The notes under the pieces are model-generated. The model ran no database searches and had not been told where the DNA came from. It was given only the letters and a program-made list of their open reading frames with translations. A DNA stretch of 64,000 bases from an uncultured Clostridia bacterium (GTDB lineage Bacteria > Bacillota > Clostridia > Christensenellales > Borkfalkiaceae), in NCBI GenBank assembly GCA_944342025.1, contig CALVMD010000005.1:49314-113313 (forward strand), in the 5' to 3' direction. The first letter of the stretch is position 1, and each line of letters begins with the position of its first letter. The position numbers were made by a program, and so were the translations under genes. Below, piece by piece: positions 43,614 through 52,158 of this stretch.

Positions 43614-44186
43614 TTATACGGACATAATATCTTTTTCTTTTTCTGCGGTAAGCTTGTCTACCTGCTCGATGGTCTTGGAAATCGTCTTTTCGACGTCTTT
43701 TTCCAGGCCCGAGCACTCGTCTTCGGAAATCTCTTTCGCGTTTTTCATCTTTTTGAAAGAATCCATCGCGTCGCGGCGGATGTTGCGCACCGCAACTTTC
43801 GCCTCTTCCGAGATCGCCTTGATCTGCTTTGCGAGGTCGCGGCGGCGCTCTTCGGTAAGATCGGGGAAAACGAGGCGGATCACCTTGCCGTCGTTGGTGG
43901 GCGTAAGCCCGATGTTGGACTGCAGGATCGCCTTTTCGATGCCTTTCAGAAGGCTCGTATCCCACGGGCTGATGACGAGGCATTTCGCATCGGCGACGGA
44001 GATGTTGCCCACCTGATTGAGGGGGGAAGGCGTGCCGTAATAATCCACCGTGATCTTATCGAGGACATGCGGATTCGCCCTGCCGGCGCGGATGCCCGCA
44101 AACTCTTCGCGGAGCACGCTGACCGTTTTATCCAGTTTCTCTTCGAGAACGAGCAAAATTTCCTGTGCTTTTTCGTTGTCGATCAT
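43614..44186 (-). CDS. frr: Ribosome recycling factor
   Basis: A 190-residue protein that, with EF-G, splits the post-termination ribosome. The family core RAGRANPHVLDKITVDYYGT and the C-terminal RRDLAKQIKAISEEAKVAVRN are intact. Length is normal. It lies 16 bp after pyrH in the conserved rpsB-tsf-pyrH-frr order and starts at ATG 44186 with GAGGAG upstream. Confidence 0.96.
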   Translation of the reverse strand: MIDNEKAQEILLVLEEKLDKTVSVLREEFAGIRAGRANPHVLDKITVDYYGTPSPLNQVGNISVADAKCLVISPWDTSLLKGIEKAILQSNIGLTPTNDGKVIRLVFPDLTEERRRDLAKQIKAISEEAKVAVRNIRRDAMDSFKKMKNAKEISEDECSGLEKDVEKTISKTIEQVDKLTAEKEKDIMSV

Positions 44187-44202
44187 TTTCTTTTCTCCTC
44201 TT

Positions 44203-44925
44203 TTATGATTCGCTCGAAATGAGCGTTCCCGTACGTTCGCCGCAGATGGCGCGCACGATCGCGTCTTTTTCGGAAAGGGCGAAGGCGAGCACGGGGATAT
44301 TGTTGTCCATGCACATGGTGATCGCCGTCGTGTCCATGGCTTTCAATCCCCTGTTGATGACTTCCATGTGAGAGATCTTTTCGATCTTTTTGGCGTTCGG
44401 ATTGGTCTTGGGGTCGCTGTCGTAAACGCCGTCCACGTTTTTGGCAAGAAGCAGAATATCTGCATTCGTTTCCGCAGCCCTCAGCGCCGCGCCCGTATCC
44501 GTCGAGCAATACGGATTGCCCGTGCCGCAGGCGAAAATGACGATGCGCCCCAATTCGAAATGGCGCAGCGCCTTCCGCAGGATGAACGGCTCTGCGACGC
44601 TGACCATATTGAGCGCCGTCTGCACGCGCACGGGAACGCCGCGCTGTTCGATGGCGTCCTGCATGGCAAGGGAGTTGATGACGGTTGCGAGCATCCCCAT
44701 GTGGTCTGCGGTCGTCCTGTCCATGTTCGTACCCTGACGCCCCCGCCAGAAGTTGCCGCCGCCGATGACAAGCCCGATCTCTACGCCCATCGCATGTACG
44801 CGGATGAGCTGATCGACGACGCCCGCGATGATCTTTTCATCCAGGCCGAAACCGTTTTCGCCGGCGAGCGCCTCGCCCGAAAGCTTTAAGATGATCCTCT
44901 TATACTTAGGTGTCCCCTTTTCCAT
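44203..44925 (-). CDS. pyrH: UMP kinase
   Basis: A 240-residue amino-acid-kinase-fold enzyme phosphorylating UMP to UDP. Motifs: [24 protein letters not shown], and [22 protein letters not shown] 44925 with GGAGG at 3-4 nt is preferred; an earlier in-frame ATG overlaps the terminator after tsf. Regulated by GTP and UTP in bacteria generally. Confidence 0.96.
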   Translation of the reverse strand: MEKGTPKYKRIILKLSGEALAGENGFGLDEKIIAGVVDQLIRVHAMGVEIGLVIGGGNFWRGRQGTNMDRTTADHMGMLATVINSLAMQDAIEQRGVPVRVQTALNMVSVAEPFILRKALRHFELGRIVIFACGTGNPYCSTDTGAALRAAETNADILLLAKNVDGVYDSDPKTNPNAKKIEKISHMEVINRGLKAMDTTAITMCMDNNIPVLAFALSEKDAIVRAICGERTGTLISSES

Positions 44926-44969
44926 ATGACCTCCGACCTCCTGTTTTCGCCGCGGTTCGCCGCGTTGTG

Positions 44970-44998
44970 AAAAAGGCACACAAATTCGATTGTGTGCC
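44970..44998 (-). terminator. Intrinsic terminator between tsf and pyrH
   Basis: GGCACACAA and TTGTGTGCC form a perfect 9-bp stem around TCGAAT, followed by TTTTTC. It probably splits rpsB-tsf from pyrH onward. Confidence 0.8.
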
Positions 44999-45010
44999 CT
45001 TCGGATTTTT

Positions 45011-45670
45011 TTAACCTTTCATCTTGGAAACTTGTTTCTCGACTTCTTCCGCGAGGTCGTCCTTCTTCTTTTCGATGCCTTCGCCCATCTCGAAACGAGC
45101 AAAGCGGCGCACCGTGATCTTCTCGCCGATGGAGGCGATCGCCTCGGTGACGAGCTGGCCGATGGTCTTGGACGAATCCTTTACGAACGGCTGTTCGAGC
45201 AGGCAGAAATCTTCGTAATATTTTTTAATCCTGCCCTGAACCATCTTTTCCGCAATGGCCTCGGGCTTGCCCTCGTTCATCGCCTGGATCTTGAGGATCT
45301 TCTTCTCCTCTTCCAGAACCTCTGCGGGGACCTCTTCTTTGGTCACGTACAGGGGTTTTGCCGCCGCGATCTGCAGCGCGATGTCATGAACGAGCTCTTT
45401 GAACTGATCGCCGCGCGCGACGAAGTCGGTCTCGCAGTTGACCTCGACGAGAACGCCGACCTTGCCGCCCATATGGATGTAGCTGTCGACGATGCCTTCC
45501 GCAGCGATGCGGCCCGCCTTTTTCGCGGCGGTCGCCATCCCCTTTTCGCGAAGGATCTCGACCGCTTTGTCCATATCGCCGTTGGCCTCGGTCAACGCCT
45601 TTTTGCAATCCATCATTCCTACGCCCGTTTTCTGTCTGAGGGCGTTTACATCACTTGCCGTAATAGCCAT
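45011..45670 (-). CDS. tsf: Elongation factor Ts
   Basis: A 219-residue guanine nucleotide exchange factor for EF-Tu. The N-terminal UBA-like domain ([20 protein letters not shown]) and the core [18 protein letters not shown] are typical. At 219 residues it is the short type with one core subdomain rather than the 280-residue E. coli type. ATG 45670 follows GGAGGACAGAG. Cotranscribed with rpsB 49 bp upstream and ended by the hairpin at 44970-44998. Confidence 0.96.
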   Translation of the reverse strand: MAITASDVNALRQKTGVGMMDCKKALTEANGDMDKAVEILREKGMATAAKKAGRIAAEGIVDSYIHMGGKVGVLVEVNCETDFVARGDQFKELVHDIALQIAAAKPLYVTKEEVPAEVLEEEKKILKIQAMNEGKPEAIAEKMVQGRIKKYYEDFCLLEQPFVKDSSKTIGQLVTEAIASIGEKITVRRFARFEMGEGIEKKKDDLAEEVEKQVSKMKG

Positions 45671-45719
45671 ATATCTCTCTGTCCTCCGATGATTCGTATT
45701 TTTTCTTCGATCCGGAAAA

Positions 45720-46514
45720 TTACTCCGCGTCTGCGGGCGCTTCTTCCTCGTTTGCGACAACTTCTTCGACGGATTCGGGCGCAGCTTCCGCAGCCTCCGC
45801 CGCGGCTTCCGCCATCTCCGCATTTACCGCTTCGCCCTGGTTCGCCTCGATGACCGCGTTCGCGATGACCGAAGAGAGCAGTTTGACCGCGCGGATCGCG
45901 TCGTCGTTGCCGGGGATGACATAGTCAATGAGATCGGGATCGCAGTTGGTGTCCGTGATCGCGACGATGGGGATGTGCAGTTTCCTCGCCTCCTGCACCG
46001 CGATATCCTCGTTGTGCGGGTCGACGATGAACATGGCGCCGGGAAGCGTTTTCATCTCGCGGATACCGCCGAGGTTCGCCTCCAGCTTTTCCATCTCTTT
46101 TTTAAGTCCCAGCACTTCTTTTTTGGGAAGAAGGTCGAAATCGCCCGACTCTTCCATTTTCTGCAATTTATTGAGGCGGTCGATCCTGGAACGGATTGTC
46201 TTGAAGTTGGTGAGCGTGCCGCCCAGCCAGCGGGAATTGATATAGAACTGACCGCAGCGGGTCGCCTCTTCCTTAATCGCTTCCTGCGCCTGCTTTTTGG
46301 TGCCGACGAACAGGATGCTCTTGCCCGCTTTTACGGTATCGACGACAAAGTTATACGCCTGCTCGACGAGCCCCACGGTCAGCTGCAGATCGATGATGTG
46401 AATGTCGTTGCGCGCCGCGAAAATGTACTTTTTCATCTTGGGGTTCCATTTTCTCGTCTGGTGCCCGAAGTGTACGCCCGCTTCGAGCAGCTGTTTCATA
46501 GTGATCACTGCCAT
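45720..46514 (-). CDS. rpsB: 30S ribosomal protein S2
   Basis: A 264-residue ribosomal protein. The start [38 protein letters not shown] and [14 protein letters not shown] are characteristic. The C-terminal about 30 residues are Glu/Ala-rich and extend past the core fold. ATG 46514 has CGGAGG at 8 nt. A SigA promoter at 46633-46661 and a structured leader (46555-46602) suggest regulation by S2 itself. Confidence 0.97.
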   Translation of the reverse strand: MAVITMKQLLEAGVHFGHQTRKWNPKMKKYIFAARNDIHIIDLQLTVGLVEQAYNFVVDTVKAGKSILFVGTKKQAQEAIKEEATRCGQFYINSRWLGGTLTNFKTIRSRIDRLNKLQKMEESGDFDLLPKKEVLGLKKEMEKLEANLGGIREMKTLPGAMFIVDPHNEDIAVQEARKLHIPIVAITDTNCDPDLIDYVIPGNDDAIRAVKLLSSVIANAVIEANQGEAVNAEMAEAAAEAAEAAPESVEEVVANEEEAPADAE

Positions 46515-46554
46515 AAAAAAACCTCCGTTTGATCCTCCCACAGGCGCAAACACA

Positions 46555-46602
46555 GCCGCATCAGCCCGCCCGGTTGAGATTTTGGCGGGAACGGTATGCG
46601 GC
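46555..46602 (-). promoter_or_regulatory. Structured rpsB leader, candidate S2 autoregulatory element
   Basis: In the minus-strand leader GCCGCAT (46602-46596) pairs with ATGCGGC (46561-46555), and inside it CCCGCC (46589-46584) pairs with GGCGGG (46570-46565), giving a two-part stem with asymmetric internal loop. It lies between promoter and ribosome binding site. S2 feedback leaders are known in several bacteria; identity here is inferred. Confidence 0.5.
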
Positions 46603-46632
46603 ACGCCCGTGGTGTGAATTTATAGCCTTACT

Positions 46633-46661
46633 ATTTTAGCATAAGGCGAAATTTTTTGCAA
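46633..46661 (-). promoter_or_regulatory. SigA-type promoter for rpsB-tsf
   Basis: Minus-strand TTGCAA (46661-46656), 17-nt spacer, TAAAAT (46638-46633), about 120 bp before the rpsB start. Confidence 0.75.
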
Positions 46662-46799
46662 CAAAAAAATCCGTTCGTTTGCGAAAATTTGGCAAAGCTG
46701 CCGCAAAAAACGGTATGCAAAGCCGCCGCCCCCGTTTTGCGGGACAAAGCGGCGTCTTTCGCGCGCAAAAAAGCGATCCCGTCCGGCTCCGATACGGTC

Positions 46800-47204
46800 T
46801 TACTTTTTATGATCGTGATTTTTGCAGCCGCAACCGCAGCCTTCCTCGTAATCGGTATCGAGAGACGCCGCCTCGTCCGCGTCGTCGTCCTCTTCCATCA
46901 CGCGGCAGAACTCGTCGAACACCTCGTCGAGGAGCTTGTCGTCGTCGACGGGATAGAGCATCTCCTCTTCGTCCCCGTCTTCCTTTTTGATCTCGAGGAT
47001 CGCCACGTCCTCGCCCTCTTCGTCCTCGCTCTCCTCGTCGGCAGGCTGGAAAAAGGCAAACCAGCGCTCCTTATACTCGATGGTGCCGATATGATAGCAT
47101 TTATGGATCTTACCCTCGTCGTCTTTGAGTTCTACGAGGTTGACCTCTTCTTCGCCTTCGCAGCCGCAGTCGCAGCCCTCTTCATGCAGTTTCTTTTCGC
47201 TCAT
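46800..47204 (-). CDS. DUF1292 (YrzB-like) protein with cysteine-rich ends
   Basis: A 134-residue acidic protein with a DUF1292 core (VNLVELKDDEGKIHKCYHIG ... VAILEIKKEDGDEEEMLYPV), the family of YrzB, whose function is unknown. Both ends carry probable metal-binding clusters: CDCGC near residue 11, and GCGCGCKNHDH at the C-terminus. These tails are not part of the usual DUF1292 core. It follows ruvX by 2 bp; in Bacillus yrzB also follows yrrK (ruvX). Confidence 0.88.
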   Translation of the reverse strand: MSEKKLHEEGCDCGCEGEEEVNLVELKDDEGKIHKCYHIGTIEYKERWFAFFQPADEESEDEEGEDVAILEIKKEDGDEEEMLYPVDDDKLLDEVFDEFCRVMEEDDDADEAASLDTDYEEGCGCGCKNHDHKK

Positions 47205-47206
47205 GG

Positions 47207-47644
47207 TCAGTCTCCTTTCTTTGATTTATTCAGCCTGTTCAGATACCCTTCCAGGATATATGACGCGGCGATGCTGTCGATCGTTTTTTTTCTGTTTTCG
47301 CGGCGCACGCCTCCCGATATGAGCACGCGCTCCGCTTCCATGGTGGTGAACCGTTCGTCTTCGAAGACGATCTCTATGTCTGTCTTTTCTCTGAGTTTTT
47401 CCGCGAACCGTTTGGTCTTTTCCGTCTGCACCGATTCACTGCCGTCGAAATTGAGCGGCAGGCCGCAGACGATCCTGCCCGCGCCCTTCTCCCGCGCGAT
47501 CTTTGCGAGCGCCTCGGCATCCGCGTCGGCATTCTTCGTGCGCCAATATGTTTCGGCGGGGAGCGCGAAAGTATTGAACGGATCGCTCACCGCAACGCCT
47601 ACCCTTTTATCGCCTATATCCAATGCGATGATACGTTTTTCCAT
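47207..47644 (-). CDS. ruvX: Putative Holliday junction resolvase / 5'-rRNA maturation nuclease YqgF
   Basis: A 145-residue RNase H-fold protein beginning IIALDIGDKRVGVAVSDPFN with the first catalytic Asp, then GLPLNFDGSE and VFEDERFTTMEAERVL, and a final Asp in the C-terminal region. The YqgF family acts in pre-16S rRNA 5'-end processing in E. coli; the resolvase name is historical. It forms a pair with the DUF1292 gene, matching yrrK-yrzB in Bacillus. Confidence 0.93.
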   Translation of the reverse strand: MEKRIIALDIGDKRVGVAVSDPFNTFALPAETYWRTKNADADAEALAKIAREKGAGRIVCGLPLNFDGSESVQTEKTKRFAEKLREKTDIEIVFEDERFTTMEAERVLISGGVRRENRKKTIDSIAASYILEGYLNRLNKSKKGD

Positions 47645-47749
47645 CGATCTCCTGTCACGGGCGCAAATTTCCGCCCCGGTTGCATAAAGTATATCACACT
47701 TTGTCTCCGCCGTCTACAATTTTTCCAAAAAGGCAAAGTGAAAATTGGG

Positions 47750-47783
47750 AAAAAAGCGGAGGGCCGGCCGAGCCGGTCCTCCG
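47750..47783 (-). terminator. Intrinsic terminator after the MFS gene
   Basis: CGGAGG-CCGGC and GCCGG-CCTCCG pair around TCG on the minus strand, followed by CTTTTTT. Confidence 0.75.
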
Positions 47784-47804
47784 ATGCATATCGTAAATAT
47801 CGTT

Positions 47805-49169
47805 TTATTCCGCGCCCTGTCCGCCTTCGCCGGAAAGAGTTTCGGCATCCGCCGCGTCTTGAACTGCATTTTCAGCCGCAGACTGCTCCGCCGTGAGCGC
47901 TTCACCGTATGAAAGGCCGTCGGGAAGAGCTTTGCGCTTGCTCCGCACGGCAAAGATGAAAAGGACCAGCCCGATCGCGAACATGACCGCAAGCGCGCCC
48001 ACGCCGAGGTTTTCTCTGCCCGTGATGTCCGCCACCAGCGCGACGAGGAAGGTGCCCATGAAAGACGCGCCCTTGCCGAAAATGTCGTACACGCCGAAAT
48101 ATTCGCCCGCCTTTTCGTGCGGGATGATCTTTGCGAAATATGAACGGGACATCGCCTGGATCGTGCCTTGGAACAGTCCGACGCACACCGCGAGGATCCA
48201 AAATTCGTAGATCTCGTTCAAAAAGATCGCGTACACCGTGATCGCAAAATAAGCGGCGATGCAGACGATAATGAGATATTCGGGCTTCACCTTGCGGGAG
48301 AGCATCCCGAGGAGAATGGCCGCAGGGAATGCCACAATCTGCGTGACGAGCAGGGCAATGAGGAGCATCGCGTTGTCCAGCCCCATATCGGTGCCGTACG
48401 CCACGGCAAGGTCGATAATGGTATACACGCCGTCGATAAAGAAGAAAAAGGCGACGAGAAAGAGCAGGACATGCTTCTTTTTGACGAGCTCTTTAAATGT
48501 GTTCCCCAAGCTTTTGAGCCCCTCTTTGACGGGATGACTGCCCGGCTCGACAAAACGCTCCTGATTATAATTTTTCCAGAGGGGAAACGAACACGCGACC
48601 CACCACACCGCCGTGATGAGGAACACGAGGATCATGGAAACTTCCAGCGACAAAAGGTTGAGCCCCATATCGGGATAGTACAGCACGAAAATGCCGACAC
48701 AAACGACAAACGGGATGCAGCTGCCGATGTATCCCCACGCATAGCCGCGGGAAGAGACCTCGTCCATCCGTTCCCGGCTCGTGACGTCGCAGAGCATGGA
48801 ATCGTACACGACGAGACTGAGCGAATAAGCCGACTTAGCGAGCACGAACAGAACGAGGAACCAGATCCAATGCTGGACAAACCCGAGCGCCGCGCAGCCG
48901 AGCGCGCCGATCAGGAGCGCGACGGAAAAAATCCGCCTGCGCATGCCGCGAAGGTCGGAGACCGCGCCGAGCACGGGACCCAGAAGCGCGACGACCGCCG
49001 TCGCGATGCTCGTCGCATACCCGAGGTACACGGTCGCGGACGCGTCTTCGTCGCCCGCGATGGCAGAAAAGAAAATGGGAATGAGGGTGGAAACGAGCAG
49101 CGTAAACGCCGAATTTCCCACGTCGTACAGCACCCATTTCTTTTCGCGGGGCGTCATCTTAAACTTCAT
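47805..49169 (-). CDS. MFS transporter, UMF1/Atg22-like
   Basis: A 454-residue membrane protein with about 12 hydrophobic segments. The start KKWVLYDVGNSAFTLLVSTL matches the UMF1 (vacuole effluxer Atg22-like) group, with RGYAWGYIGSCIPFVVCVGI in the middle and QAMSRSYFAKIIPHEKAGEY later, a classic feature of this group. The substrate is unknown. It overlaps the phospholipase-like gene by 11 bp, so the two are cotranscribed. The acidic C-terminal tail is nonconserved. Confidence 0.88.
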   Translation of the reverse strand: MKFKMTPREKKWVLYDVGNSAFTLLVSTLIPIFFSAIAGDEDASATVYLGYATSIATAVVALLGPVLGAVSDLRGMRRRIFSVALLIGALGCAALGFVQHWIWFLVLFVLAKSAYSLSLVVYDSMLCDVTSRERMDEVSSRGYAWGYIGSCIPFVVCVGIFVLYYPDMGLNLLSLEVSMILVFLITAVWWVACSFPLWKNYNQERFVEPGSHPVKEGLKSLGNTFKELVKKKHVLLFLVAFFFFIDGVYTIIDLAVAYGTDMGLDNAMLLIALLVTQIVAFPAAILLGMLSRKVKPEYLIIVCIAAYFAITVYAIFLNEIYEFWILAVCVGLFQGTIQAMSRSYFAKIIPHEKAGEYFGVYDIFGKGASFMGTFLVALVADITGRENLGVGALAVMFAIGLVLFIFAVRSKRKALPDGLSYGEALTAEQSAAENAVQDAADAETLSGEGGQGAE

Positions 49170-50004
49170 AATTTCTCTCCTCTTCGGGACTTAAAACAGG
49201 AATGTTTCTCCAGCCCCGTTTATGACTGAAAGTATCCTCGAACGCGGCGGGAAGCGCATTTTGCCCGTTTACATAACCGACAAAGCCCCGTATCAGCGAA
49301 ACGGCCTCCGGTACCGCTTTTCCAAACAATTTAAAAAGCCGCATATTGCTGTCGCGGCAGGCGTCGATCGGCTTTTTTGCAATCATCATGCCGTGCATCT
49401 CTTTGTAATTACCCGAAAGGCGCAGCACAAAATTGACGATCCCGCGCTTGGGCTGATGCGGTGCGCGCAGGAGCCCGTTGTAAAAGATCATCGAGCGGAG
49501 CGCTTTCAGCGCCTCTTTTTCCGTGACGCCGAAAAAGGGCGCGATGACGCGCGCGTTTTCTTCGTTAGCGGCAATGTGCGCCGTAAGGTCGGCGGAAAGA
49601 GGGTCTTTTCCCTCTTCTGCAAGGAGATACCTGTCAAATTCGCTCTCGATCTCGGTATGCGTGACGTGCGAGAGTCGTATTTTGTTTTCGATATAGCTGT
49701 GGCAGGCGGAATCGAGCGCAAAATGGCAGACAAATCCGTATGCGTAAGCCGCCGAAGCGTCTGAGCCCGCGCGGAGCAGCTCTGCCGCCGGGAGAAAAAA
49801 GTTTTTTGCCGGCTCTGCGTGCATGCCGAACCCGATGCGGTTGACCGCGTTGCTGCCAAGCGGTTTATAATAAAACAAAAGGTCGGGCCCGTGCAGGCCG
49901 ATGTCGTAAAGCGCTCTGTTTTTGCCGATTGTTACGGAAAGCTCTTCGGGAAGAGCGGCAAATACTTCCTGTCCGAAACGATAGTGTGCGTATGTGGATG
50001 GCAT
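49159..50004 (-). CDS. Zinc-dependent phospholipase C-like protein
   Basis: A 281-residue protein starting MPSTYAHYRFG with further His and Asp residues in the spacing of the zinc-dependent phospholipase C fold: HGPDLLFYY, GFVCHFALDSACHSYIE and SHVTHTEIESEFDRYL. There is no signal peptide, which is common for this group in clostridia and argues against a classic secreted toxin. The biological substrate is unknown. It precedes the MFS transporter gene with overlapping ends. ATG 50004 follows AGAGGAA. Confidence 0.85.
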   Translation of the reverse strand: MPSTYAHYRFGQEVFAALPEELSVTIGKNRALYDIGLHGPDLLFYYKPLGSNAVNRIGFGMHAEPAKNFFLPAAELLRAGSDASAAYAYGFVCHFALDSACHSYIENKIRLSHVTHTEIESEFDRYLLAEEGKDPLSADLTAHIAANEENARVIAPFFGVTEKEALKALRSMIFYNGLLRAPHQPKRGIVNFVLRLSGNYKEMHGMMIAKKPIDACRDSNMRLFKLFGKAVPEAVSLIRGFVGYVNGQNALPAAFEDTFSHKRGWRNIPVLSPEEERNYEV

Positions 50005-50102
50005 TTGTAAATTCCTCTTCTATGATTGTAACAGAATCTGCGCAAAAAACCTAACATTCCTTGCCGTTTTTTGTAATATTTTTGTAAAATCAGGGCAAAA
50101 AG

Positions 50103-50138
50103 CCGTCCGCCCCGCGCCTTTTGGCGCGGGGCGGACGG
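50103..50138 (-). terminator. Intrinsic terminator after the small membrane protein gene
   Basis: CCGTCCGCCCCGCGCC and GGCGCGGGGCGGACGG form a perfect 16-bp stem around AAAA, followed by CTTTTTG. Confidence 0.85.
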
Positions 50139-50155
50139 TTCATTGCACGCAAACG

Positions 50156-50347
50156 TCAAGATTGCCCGCTCTTTTTCGTTTTTTTCTCTCCGTCAAGCCC
50201 CTCGAGCTTTTCGTCGATGTAAGCGTCGATCTTTTCTTTGATCTCGTCCTGACTCATCCGCACGAGGGCGCGCGTCTTTTTGCTGTTCGCGACCAAGATC
50301 GCGCCGCCCACCATGCCGAGCATGAGTCCCGCTACGAATTTTTCCAT
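50156..50347 (-). CDS. Small YtxH-like membrane protein
   Basis: A 63-residue protein with one N-terminal membrane helix (MEKFVAGLMLGMVGGAILVA) and a charged helical tail (QDEIKEKIDAYIDEKLEGL). The layout is that of YtxH-type small proteins seen near stress or envelope genes. No enzymatic motif. It follows the coiled-coil gene at 50406, probably in one transcript, and is closed by a strong terminator. GGAGGAAAAAC precedes the ATG. Confidence 0.75.
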   Translation of the reverse strand: MEKFVAGLMLGMVGGAILVANSKKTRALVRMSQDEIKEKIDAYIDEKLEGLDGEKKTKKSGQS

Positions 50348-50405
50348 AGTTTTTCCTCCGAACAGAGCTTTCGCTCTTATCCGAGTATGCGCAAAAATGC
50401 GCCCC

Positions 50406-51029
50406 TTATGCGTCCACGCCCTCCGCGTTTGCTGCGCGGCGCAGGATTTCGTTTTCTTCCGTCAGCCGCTCCACCGTCTTTTTCAGCCTGTCGTTCTCTT
50501 CTCTGAGCGCGATCGCCAGGCGGTCGTACAGGTCGTTGATCTCCTTTTCCAGCCGCTTTTGAAGGGCGTCGCTGCGACCCGCTCCCCATCCTCCGAGCGA
50601 AACGCCGAGTTCCTTCGCCGTATGCTCGATGAGTTCGGGCTGTTTTTTGAGGAGATTGCGGTACTTGTTCTGGTAGCGCAGCATGAGCTTTTCGTCGCCG
50701 CCGCATACGTTGGCGATGGAGCGGCGCACCGAATACCCCTTGGCACGCTCGGAAAGGATCTTCCTGAGCATTTCGTCGCGCTCGCCGTCGCTGAACGCGC
50801 GGATGCGCTCGGCACGCAACCGCCTCCTCGACACGATCTTGCGGGCGCGCGCGTCTTCGCTCTTCAAAAACTGATAATAGTAATTGCGCACGCTGCCGCC
50901 CGCCCTGCCGCATTTTCTGCCGTATCCTTCGAAAAGCCTGCACAGAGGTTCGCCGCGCTTTCTTCCCTCGGCGACGTACCCCATCAGCTCCTCCGCTTCC
51001 TGCACCGTAAAACCGTTGATCTTATCCAT
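50406..51029 (-). CDS. Hypothetical helical protein, possible DNA-binding regulator
   Basis: A 207-residue basic protein. The N-terminal part (about 10-60) includes GRAGGSVRNYYYQFLKSEDA, which resembles a Myb-like or RsfA-like helix-turn-helix. The middle is rich in Arg (KIVSRRRLRAERIRAFSDGE), and the C-terminal about 50 residues form a leucine-zipper-like coiled coil. This suggests a dimeric DNA-binding protein, perhaps sporulation-linked, but the family is not recognised. GGAGGCGGG precedes the ATG. Confidence 0.6.
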   Translation of the reverse strand: MDKINGFTVQEAEELMGYVAEGRKRGEPLCRLFEGYGRKCGRAGGSVRNYYYQFLKSEDARARKIVSRRRLRAERIRAFSDGERDEMLRKILSERAKGYSVRRSIANVCGGDEKLMLRYQNKYRNLLKKQPELIEHTAKELGVSLGGWGAGRSDALQKRLEKEINDLYDRLAIALREENDRLKKTVERLTEENEILRRAANAEGVDA

Positions 51030-51142
51030 ACCCGCCTCCTTTCGAGATTTATGACGGCACGGTTATTGACATATATAAATCATCCTATACATATAATTTA
51101 ACCGGATCACAAAAAACGCCGCGCTTGCGGCAAAGAGGCGCC

Positions 51143-52102
51143 ATGCGTGTAACTTTTACCTCCGCCGAGCCCTGTGCGCTGCGGCTGGGCGGCATTTTTG
51201 CGGGGTATTGTTCCCGTCACGAAAAATTTGCGGACATTTCCCCCGCCGACAAGATCGCGGCGGAGTTTTTTCCCGAGGCGCCCGACAGAGAACCGCTCTC
51301 ACTGCTCCTGGATGAAGCGTTGTTCTCCGCCCCGCCCGAGCCATGCCGCGTGTATCGGTATGAAGGCGGCGCGCACGTGCACGTTGCGGGGTTTTCGGGC
51401 AGGCGGCGCGGCATCCAAGCGCTGTCGCAAGTCAAAGCGTGCGGTGCGCTCTGCACCCTCTACGCCGACGGGCTTTTGCAGGCGAATATCCAATCGAAAG
51501 GCGGCTTCTTCACCGCGCCGCTCCCGGAATGCGTGCGCACGGCCCGCTTTCTTCCCCTTTCAGCATGCGGAAAGGACTGGATCGCGCTGGAAGGGCAAAC
51601 GGACGGAGAAGACCTGTACCTGCGCCTGTTCGACGATACCACCCCGCTGTTCGAAGAATTTGTCCTTTCCTACGAGGGCGGCGACCGGCTGAAAACGCGG
51701 CGCGCCTTCCGCGACATCGCGGGGCATATCTCCGAGAGCGAATGGGAAATACAAGACGGCTTGCGCTTGGCGCTGTATCGGGTGCGGGAAAAGGACGGCT
51801 TTGACGCAGAAAAGCTGGACGCCCGCCTCGTTCCCCTCGCCTTTTTTCAGACCGTGCTTGCCAAGGGCGATTTCCGCAAATACCTGTCGCCCGCGCTCCT
51901 GCCCCGAGCGGAATCGATCGGACAATATTTAGGCGATTTTACCGACGTATGCATCCCGCCTTCCGTCTTTTACCTCCTTCACGGGGAGACGAACGCGGCG
52001 GGGCTGGTTTACCCGTCGGGCGAACGGCTCTTCGACGTGCGCTTTTTCGCCGCGCCGCTCGAAGACGGAAAGATCGCAAATCTTTTGCCCGTAGAAGAAT
52101 AG
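51143..52102 (+). CDS. Hypothetical protein, conserved-looking, soluble
   Basis: A 319-residue protein not recognised as a known family. No signal peptide or membrane helix is evident. It contains an early beta-rich part (MRVTFTSAEPCALRLGGIFA) and a later part ending VFYLLHGETNAAGLVYPSGE. The composition and GC-biased codon use fit a real gene. ATG 51143 follows AAAGAGG at 5 nt; an ATG six codons earlier has no ribosome binding site. It is transcribed alone, with an AT-rich promoter region at 51045-51110 containing TTGACA and TATAAT with long spacing. Confidence 0.7.
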   Translation: MRVTFTSAEPCALRLGGIFAGYCSRHEKFADISPADKIAAEFFPEAPDREPLSLLLDEALFSAPPEPCRVYRYEGGAHVHVAGFSGRRRGIQALSQVKACGALCTLYADGLLQANIQSKGGFFTAPLPECVRTARFLPLSACGKDWIALEGQTDGEDLYLRLFDDTTPLFEEFVLSYEGGDRLKTRRAFRDIAGHISESEWEIQDGLRLALYRVREKDGFDAEKLDARLVPLAFFQTVLAKGDFRKYLSPALLPRAESIGQYLGDFTDVCIPPSVFYLLHGETNAAGLVYPSGERLFDVRFFAAPLEDGKIANLLPVEE

Positions 52103-52108
52103 ACAAAA

Positions 52109-52141
52109 CGGGGAAGAGCCGCCAGATCCCTTCCCCGTTGC
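52109..52141. terminator. Hairpin between converging genes
   Basis: AACGGGGAAG and CTTCCCCGTT pair around a 13-nt loop; on the minus strand TTTGT follows. Probably a terminator for the converging genes at 52102 and 52159. Confidence 0.55.
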
Positions 52142-52158
52142 CTATACTCGGCATCTTC

